A DNA stretch of 64,000 bases from an uncultured Burkholderiales bacterium. Its GTDB lineage: Bacteria > Pseudomonadota > Gammaproteobacteria > Burkholderiales > Burkholderiaceae_E. Positions 60,120 to 64,000 of the stretch are shown here, piece after piece. Each line of letters begins with the position of its first letter. Position 1 is the first letter of the stretch. The translations under genes and the position numbers were made by a program. The notes below the pieces were generated by a model that was not told the DNA's origin, made no database searches, and saw nothing but the letters and a program-made list of their open reading frames with translations. The DNA is taken from positions 32,176-96,175 of the forward strand of contig CADEEH010000001.1 of NCBI GenBank assembly GCA_902826305.1. The letters run 5' to 3'.

Positions 60120-61680
60120 TGGAATCTCCGTGGGGGACGATGCCGTCGAGGATCCGCGCCGACGACAGGACACCAGGCAACCCGGCGCCCGGATGTGTGC
60201 CGGCGCCGACCAGGTACAGCCGCTCGACTTCCTCGCTGCGGTTGTGGGGCCGGAACCAGGCGCTCTGCGTGAGGATCGGTTCCAGTCCGAACGCCGCGCC
60301 CTGGATCGACGACAGGCGATGCTGGAAGTCCAGCGGCGTCATCACACGCGAGGTGACCACCGCCTGTTCCAGACCCGGCAGCAGCGTCGATTGCAGGCGC
60401 TGCTGGACCGCGCGGCGGAACGGCTCGGCCTCGCGGTTCCAGTCGACGCCGCTGGCCTGGTGCGGCACCGGCGCGAGCGCGTAGAACGCGTCGCAGCCCG
60501 CCGGCGCGAGCGAGGGATCGGTCGCGGTCGGGCGGTGCAGGTACAGGCTGAAGTCGCTGGCGAGTTTCTTGTGTTTGAAGATGTCGGTGAGCAGCTCGCG
60601 GTAGCGCGGGCCGAGTGCGATCGTGTGATGAGCGATCTCCGGATACTGGCGGCGCGTGCCGAAGTACCAGACGAACAGGCTCATCGAATACCGTGCCCGT
60701 TCGATCCGGCGGTCGGTCCAGTGCCGCCGGTGTTCGGCGGCGAGCAGGTGGCGGTAGGTGAATGCCGAGTCCGCGTTGGAGACGACGACATCGGCGGCGA
60801 TCTGTTCGCCGCCCTCGAGCCGCACGCCGTTGGCCGCGCCACGGTCGACGGTGATCCGTTCCACGCGTGTGTTGCAGCGGAGCTGGCCGCCCTGCCCCTC
60901 GATCAGCCGGACGAGTCCGGTGACCAGGCTGCCGGTGCCGCCCATCGCGAAGTGAACGCCCCAGCGCCGCTCGAGGAACGAGATCAGGCAATAGACCGCG
61001 GTGGTCGAGAACGGATTGCCGCCGACCAGCAGCGAGTGGAACGTCAGCACCATGCGCAGCCGCGGATCACGCACGTGGCGACTGGCAAGCCCGTACACCG
61101 TGCGCCAGCCCTGCAACCGGACCAGGTCCGGCGCGACCCGGATCATGTCGCCGACCCGATCGAATGGGACATGCCCCAGTTGTTCGAAGCCGACCCGGAA
61201 GATCTCCTCGCTGGTGGCCATGAAACGTTCGTAGCCGGCCACGTCCCCTGGCGACAGCTTCGCGACTTCGGCCCGCATCGCGACCGGATCACCCGAATAG
61301 TCGAGGAAGGTGCCGTCGTCGAAGCGGATCCGGTAGTACGGCGTGACCGGCCGCAGGTCGACGTCGTCGGCCAGGCGGCGGCCACACATCGCCCACAGTT
61401 CCTCGAGCAGGAACGGCGCGGTGATCACCGTCGGCCCGGCGTCGAACGTGAAGCCGTCCTGGTGATGGACGTAGGCCCGGCCGCCCGGTGCGTCGAGCTG
61501 CTCGAGCACGGTGACACGGTAGCCGCGTGCGCCGAGACGCACCGCGGCCGCGAGCCCGCCGAAGCCGGAACCGATCACCACCGCATGCGGGCGCCCGTCC
61601 GGCGCGGCGCCCGTGTGCGCGGACGGCCGCGCAGGACGGACGGTGTCCACACCCGATTCGACGATCGGGTGGTTCAGCAC
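60094..61680 (-). CDS. crtI: Phytoene desaturase
   Basis: A 528-residue FAD-dependent desaturase. The N-terminal FAD motif is HAVVIGSGFGGLAAAVRLGARGYRVTVLEQ, then APGGRAYVHHQDGFTFDAGPTVIT; the middle has HSLLVGGNPFSTTAVYCLISFLERRWGVHFAMGGTGSL; the C-terminal motif is YLVGAGTHPGAGLPGVLSSARIL. It produces neurosporene or lycopene. It starts at GTG 61680 with a 30-residue extension before the FAD motif, and is transcribed from a promoter overlapping a perfect PpsR site. crtB follows with overlap. Confidence 0.95.
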   Translation of the reverse strand: MLNHPIVESGVDTVRPARPSAHTGAAPDGRPHAVVIGSGFGGLAAAVRLGARGYRVTVLEQLDAPGGRAYVHHQDGFTFDAGPTVITAPFLLEELWAMCGRRLADDVDLRPVTPYYRIRFDDGTFLDYSGDPVAMRAEVAKLSPGDVAGYERFMATSEEIFRVGFEQLGHVPFDRVGDMIRVAPDLVRLQGWRTVYGLASRHVRDPRLRMVLTFHSLLVGGNPFSTTAVYCLISFLERRWGVHFAMGGTGSLVTGLVRLIEGQGGQLRCNTRVERITVDRGAANGVRLEGGEQIAADVVVSNADSAFTYRHLLAAEHRRHWTDRRIERARYSMSLFVWYFGTRRQYPEIAHHTIALGPRYRELLTDIFKHKKLASDFSLYLHRPTATDPSLAPAGCDAFYALAPVPHQASGVDWNREAEPFRRAVQQRLQSTLLPGLEQAVVTSRVMTPLDFQHRLSSIQGAAFGLEPILTQSAWFRPHNRSEEVERLYLVGAGTHPGAGLPGVLSSARILDGIVPHGDSIERRRSAG

Positions 61681-61703
61681 GGGAGGCCCCGCGATGCCAG
61701 AAG

Positions 61704-61746
61704 TGTCAACATCTTGTTATCTTATGAATGTCATGCTAGCCTGACA
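61704..61746 (-). promoter_or_regulatory. crtI promoter with PpsR/CrtJ site
   Basis: On the minus strand TTGTCA (61747-61742), a 17-bp spacer and TAAGAT (61724-61719) form a good promoter for crtIB. A perfect TGT-N12-ACA lies at 61729-61746, and an imperfect partner (TGT-N12-ATC) at 61704-61721 is spaced 25 bp, the same spacing as at crtE/crtD. The region is also upstream of ppsR, so autoregulation is possible. Confidence 0.8.
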
Positions 61747-61944
61747 AGCAGAACGTACTCTCCCGGCAGGCGCCGCCCTCCTTGCCCATTGGCGAGCGCC
61801 CGCCCCGACGAGCCGCCTTCGGTCTGGAGTCGCGCGGCAGCGATCGGCCCCGGACCCTGTGGTAAGGTTGTCCCGAGGCAGCCCGACGGCCTCCCGGGTC
61901 CCCCTACCGTGGTGCCGAGTCGAGCGCTGTCGTGGAGAAGTCGT

Positions 61945-63417
61945 GTGTCCAATCCGCCTCAGGCTCGCGCCACCAACATCCCGGATCTGGAACTGCTGTC
62001 GGAACTCGCACCGCAGCTGGCCCAGACGTTCGTGTCGATTGCAAGCGACATCGCACTGGTCATCGATGACAGCGGGGTGGTGCGCAACGTGTACACCGGG
62101 GCGGAGCCGCTGGCCGGGTCGACCCACGAGTGGATCGGTCGTCCCTGGACCGACACGGTCACCGGCGAATGCCGTCACAAGGCCGAACTGCTGCTGAACG
62201 AGGCGCTCGCCGGCGGCGTCACGCTGCGCCGTGAAGTCAACCATCGCAACCAGAGCGGCAACGACATCCCGGTCGCCTACGCGGCGGTGCGCCTGGGGCG
62301 CAGCGGGCCGGTGCTCGCGGTCGGCCGCGACCTGCGTGCGGTGTCGGCGATCCAGCAGCGTTTCATCGACGCCCAGCAGGCGATGGAGCGCGACTACTGG
62401 CGCCAGCGCCAGGCCGAATCGCGCTATCGGATGCTGTTCCAGGTGGCCACCGACGGCGTCATGGTCGTCGACTCGCAGACGTTGCGGATCGTCGAGGCCA
62501 ACAGCGCGTCGGCACGGCTGCTGCGGCGAGAGACCGATGCGCTGGTCGGCCAGCCCGCGACCATCGGCATGGCGCCGGTGACCCGGGCCGCGGTCGAGGA
62601 ACTGCTGGTCACCGCGCGCACGACCGGTCGGCCCGGCGAGATCCGGGCCCTGGTCGCCACCGACGGGCCGACGGGGCTGAACGCACTCGCGGTCGACGTC
62701 TCGGCGACGCCGTTCCGCGCCGACGATGCGATGATGCTGCTGGTCCGGGTCCGGGTGGCCGACCGGCCCGGCCTGACATCGGCGATCGACCAGCGTCTGG
62801 TCGATTTCGTCGAACACACGCCCGATGCGGTGGTGATCACCGATTCCCACGGCCGGGTGCTGATGGCCAACCCCGCGTTCTCGCAACTGTGCGACGACCC
62901 CGATCGGCGCGGCGAACCTCTCGGGCGCCAGCCGTACGGGCGGACGATCGACGAGCTGCTCGGTGATCCGAAGCGGCAACTGCCGCAGATCCTGACCGAG
63001 GTCCGCCGGCACGGCATCGCCGAACTGCGCCAGGTCGAGATCGGCCATGTCGCCGGCTTGTCGATCCAGGTCGAAGTGTCGGCCGCGCTGCTCGCCGAAG
63101 GTGACCAGGAGTGCATCGGGCTGATGGTGCGCCGGGTCGATCAGCGGCTCGCCCATCTGCAGCCGCAGCTCGGCCAGATCGCCTCGGCGGTCGGACGGCT
63201 CGCCGCGCAGGTGGGCATCGTCCCGCTGCCCGAGCTGCTGCAGGAGACGACCGACCTCGCGGAACGCCACCTGATCGATGCCGCGATCGCCCGCGCCGGC
63301 GGCAACCGACTGCAGGCGGCGAGCCTGCTCGGGGTCAGCGTCGAGTATCTCTGGCTGCGCATGCGCCACCACGGGATGGCGCCGGATACGGCCTATCCTT
63401 CCAGCCTGCTCAACTGA
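61945..63417 (+). CDS. ppsR: PpsR/CrtJ-type repressor of photosynthesis genes
   Basis: A 490-residue PAS-PAS-HTH regulator. GTG 61945 follows GGAGAAG. An N-terminal PAS-like domain (about 25-135) is followed by the long Q-linker helix with AVSAIQQRFIDAQQAMERDYWRQRQAESRYRML, PAS1 (about 155-265), PAS2 (about 285-395) and a Fis-type helix-turn-helix at the end (LAERHLIDAAIARAGGNRLQAASLLGVSVEYLWLRMRHHGM). In Rhodobacter a redox-active Cys sits in the first helix of this HTH; here that place is Leu (HLIDAAI). Cys residues remain elsewhere (TGECRHK, SQLCDDP, QECIGL). Pairing with a bacteriophytochrome gene 9 bp downstream suggests light-controlled repression, as in Bradyrhizobium. Targets are the TGT-N12-ACA sites in this window. 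Confidence 0.93.
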   Translation: MSNPPQARATNIPDLELLSELAPQLAQTFVSIASDIALVIDDSGVVRNVYTGAEPLAGSTHEWIGRPWTDTVTGECRHKAELLLNEALAGGVTLRREVNHRNQSGNDIPVAYAAVRLGRSGPVLAVGRDLRAVSAIQQRFIDAQQAMERDYWRQRQAESRYRMLFQVATDGVMVVDSQTLRIVEANSASARLLRRETDALVGQPATIGMAPVTRAAVEELLVTARTTGRPGEIRALVATDGPTGLNALAVDVSATPFRADDAMMLLVRVRVADRPGLTSAIDQRLVDFVEHTPDAVVITDSHGRVLMANPAFSQLCDDPDRRGEPLGRQPYGRTIDELLGDPKRQLPQILTEVRRHGIAELRQVEIGHVAGLSIQVEVSAALLAEGDQECIGLMVRRVDQRLAHLQPQLGQIASAVGRLAAQVGIVPLPELLQETTDLAERHLIDAAIARAGGNRLQAASLLGVSVEYLWLRMRHHGMAPDTAYPSSLLN

Positions 63418-63426
63418 CGGCCGCAT

Positions 63427-64000
63427 GTGAGCGACAGCCCCGCATTCGGCCAGGCTGACCTCACCAATTGCGAGAGGGAGCTGATCCATCTCGCCGGTTC
63501 GGTGCAGCCGCACGGCGTGCTGCTGGTGCTGCGCGAGCCGCACCTGCTCGTGACCGGCTGCTCGGACAACGCCGACCGGCTGTTCGGCATGCCGGTTGCC
63601 GAGGTGCTGAATCGCCCGCTGGCGCACTGTGCGCCGGCGCTCGCGCGGACGGTGCAAGCGGTCGCGCCGACCGCGGCGCCCGACGAACTGCGCCCGCTGC
63701 AGTCGGCGATCGGCCGCGACGATGCACCGGCGTGGGAAGGCGCGATCCACCGCACCCACGGCGGGCAGCTGATCGTCGAACTCGAACCGCTGTCGCCGAC
63801 CGGCGTGTTCACCGTCTCACACGACCGCGACAAGCTGCTGACGCTGATGAACGCGGCCGTCGAGCGGATCGGCCAGGCGGCCAGCGTCGGCGTGCTCTCG
63901 GACGCGGCCGCCCGTTGTGTGCGCGACCTGATCGGCTACGACCGGGTGATGATCTACAAGTTCGACGCCGACGGCCACGGCGAGATCATCGCCGAGGCGA
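63427..64000 (+). CDS. bphP: Bacteriophytochrome (N-terminal part; continues beyond window)
   Basis: The first 191 residues of a bacteriophytochrome, starting at GTG 63427, nine bases after the ppsR stop. The N-terminal PAS domain has LTNCERELIHLAGSVQPHGVLLVL with the Cys that binds biliverdin, and GCSDNADRLFGMPVAEVLN; the GAF domain begins around VSHDRDKLLTLMNAAVERIG, with LSDAAARCVRDLIGYDRVMIYKFDADGHGEI just before the chromophore pocket. The output domain lies outside. Coupled to ppsR, it would provide red/far-red control over the photosynthesis genes. Confidence 0.92.
   Translation, partial: MSDSPAFGQADLTNCERELIHLAGSVQPHGVLLVLREPHLLVTGCSDNADRLFGMPVAEVLNRPLAHCAPALARTVQAVAPTAAPDELRPLQSAIGRDDAPAWEGAIHRTHGGQLIVELEPLSPTGVFTVSHDRDKLLTLMNAAVERIGQAASVGVLSDAAARCVRDLIGYDRVMIYKFDADGHGEIIAEA

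Noticed and set aside
59890..61944. Upstream extension of the ppsR frame across crtI (about 685 codons)
   Set aside because: It is antisense to crtI; a ribosome site and homology place the real ppsR start at GTG 61945.

Overview
The window is very GC-rich DNA from a purple phototrophic proteobacterium. The right third (about 44.6-64 kb) is a photosynthesis gene cluster: light-harvesting 1 and reaction-centre genes (puf), bacteriochlorophyll genes (bchCXYZ), carotenoid genes (crtB, C, D, E, F, I), the repressor gene ppsR and the start of a bacteriophytochrome gene. A tetraheme PufC, the spheroidene-type crt set, Bug-type tricarboxylate-binding proteins and many aromatic-ring pathways would fit a betaproteobacterium of Burkholderiales type. 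That placement is an inference. No rRNA, tRNA, CRISPR array, insertion sequence or phage gene was seen.

Layout. 1-4.1 kb (-): an RND efflux adaptor (cut by the window edge) and a hybrid sensor kinase. 4.4-15.6 kb (+): one long catabolic operon that takes hydroquinone through 4-hydroxymuconic semialdehyde and maleylacetate to 3-oxoadipate and its CoA ester, with a hydroxyquinol 1,2-dioxygenase side entry and a five-gene ABC importer in the middle. 15.6-18.4 kb (-): GST, SnoaL-like protein, GST and SDR. 18.5-22.2 kb (-): a four-carbon acid sugar (threonate/erythronate) operon. 22.3-24.1 kb (-): a membrane diguanylate cyclase. 24.4-28.6 kb (-): acyl-CoA ligase, thioesterase, amidohydrolase and a Bug-type binding protein. 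28.9-34.2 kb (+): a divergent set with a carboxymuconolactone decarboxylase-like protein, a hydroxyacid dehydrogenase, a dienoyl-CoA-reductase-like flavoenzyme, an FAD ring hydroxylase and a DUF2783 protein. 34.3-40.1 kb: hpaR (-) facing hpaG1-G2-E-D-F-H (+), meta-cleavage of homoprotocatechuate. 40.3-44.6 kb: a ThDP enzyme, DUF4345, TetR, OhrR/Ohr and a small cupin, closed by a strong bidirectional terminator.

The photosynthesis cluster reads crtE-crtF-bchC-bchX-bchY-bchZ-pufB-(PufB-like)-pufA-pufL-pufM-pufC on the minus strand. crtD-crtC diverge from crtE, crtI-crtB run on the minus strand, and ppsR-bphP diverge from crtI. Three promoter regions (bchC, crtE/crtD, crtI) carry TGT-N12-ACA type PpsR/CrtJ sites overlapping plausible sigma-70 promoters, so the local regulator ppsR very likely controls them.

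The most unusual features are a second PufB-like polypeptide between pufB and pufA that has lost both histidines, including the bacteriochlorophyll ligand, and gained a C-terminal tail; a reaction-centre cytochrome PufC extended by a long Ala/Ser/Thr/Pro linker into an OmpA-like peptidoglycan-binding domain; a PpsR without the usual cysteine in its helix-turn-helix; and a crtC with no canonical start codon in frame.

No gene-free stretch exceeds 300 bases. The larger gaps (4119-4403, 24102-24375, 28564-28856, 61681-61944) hold the regulatory sites listed below, except 24102-24375, where nothing was recognised.
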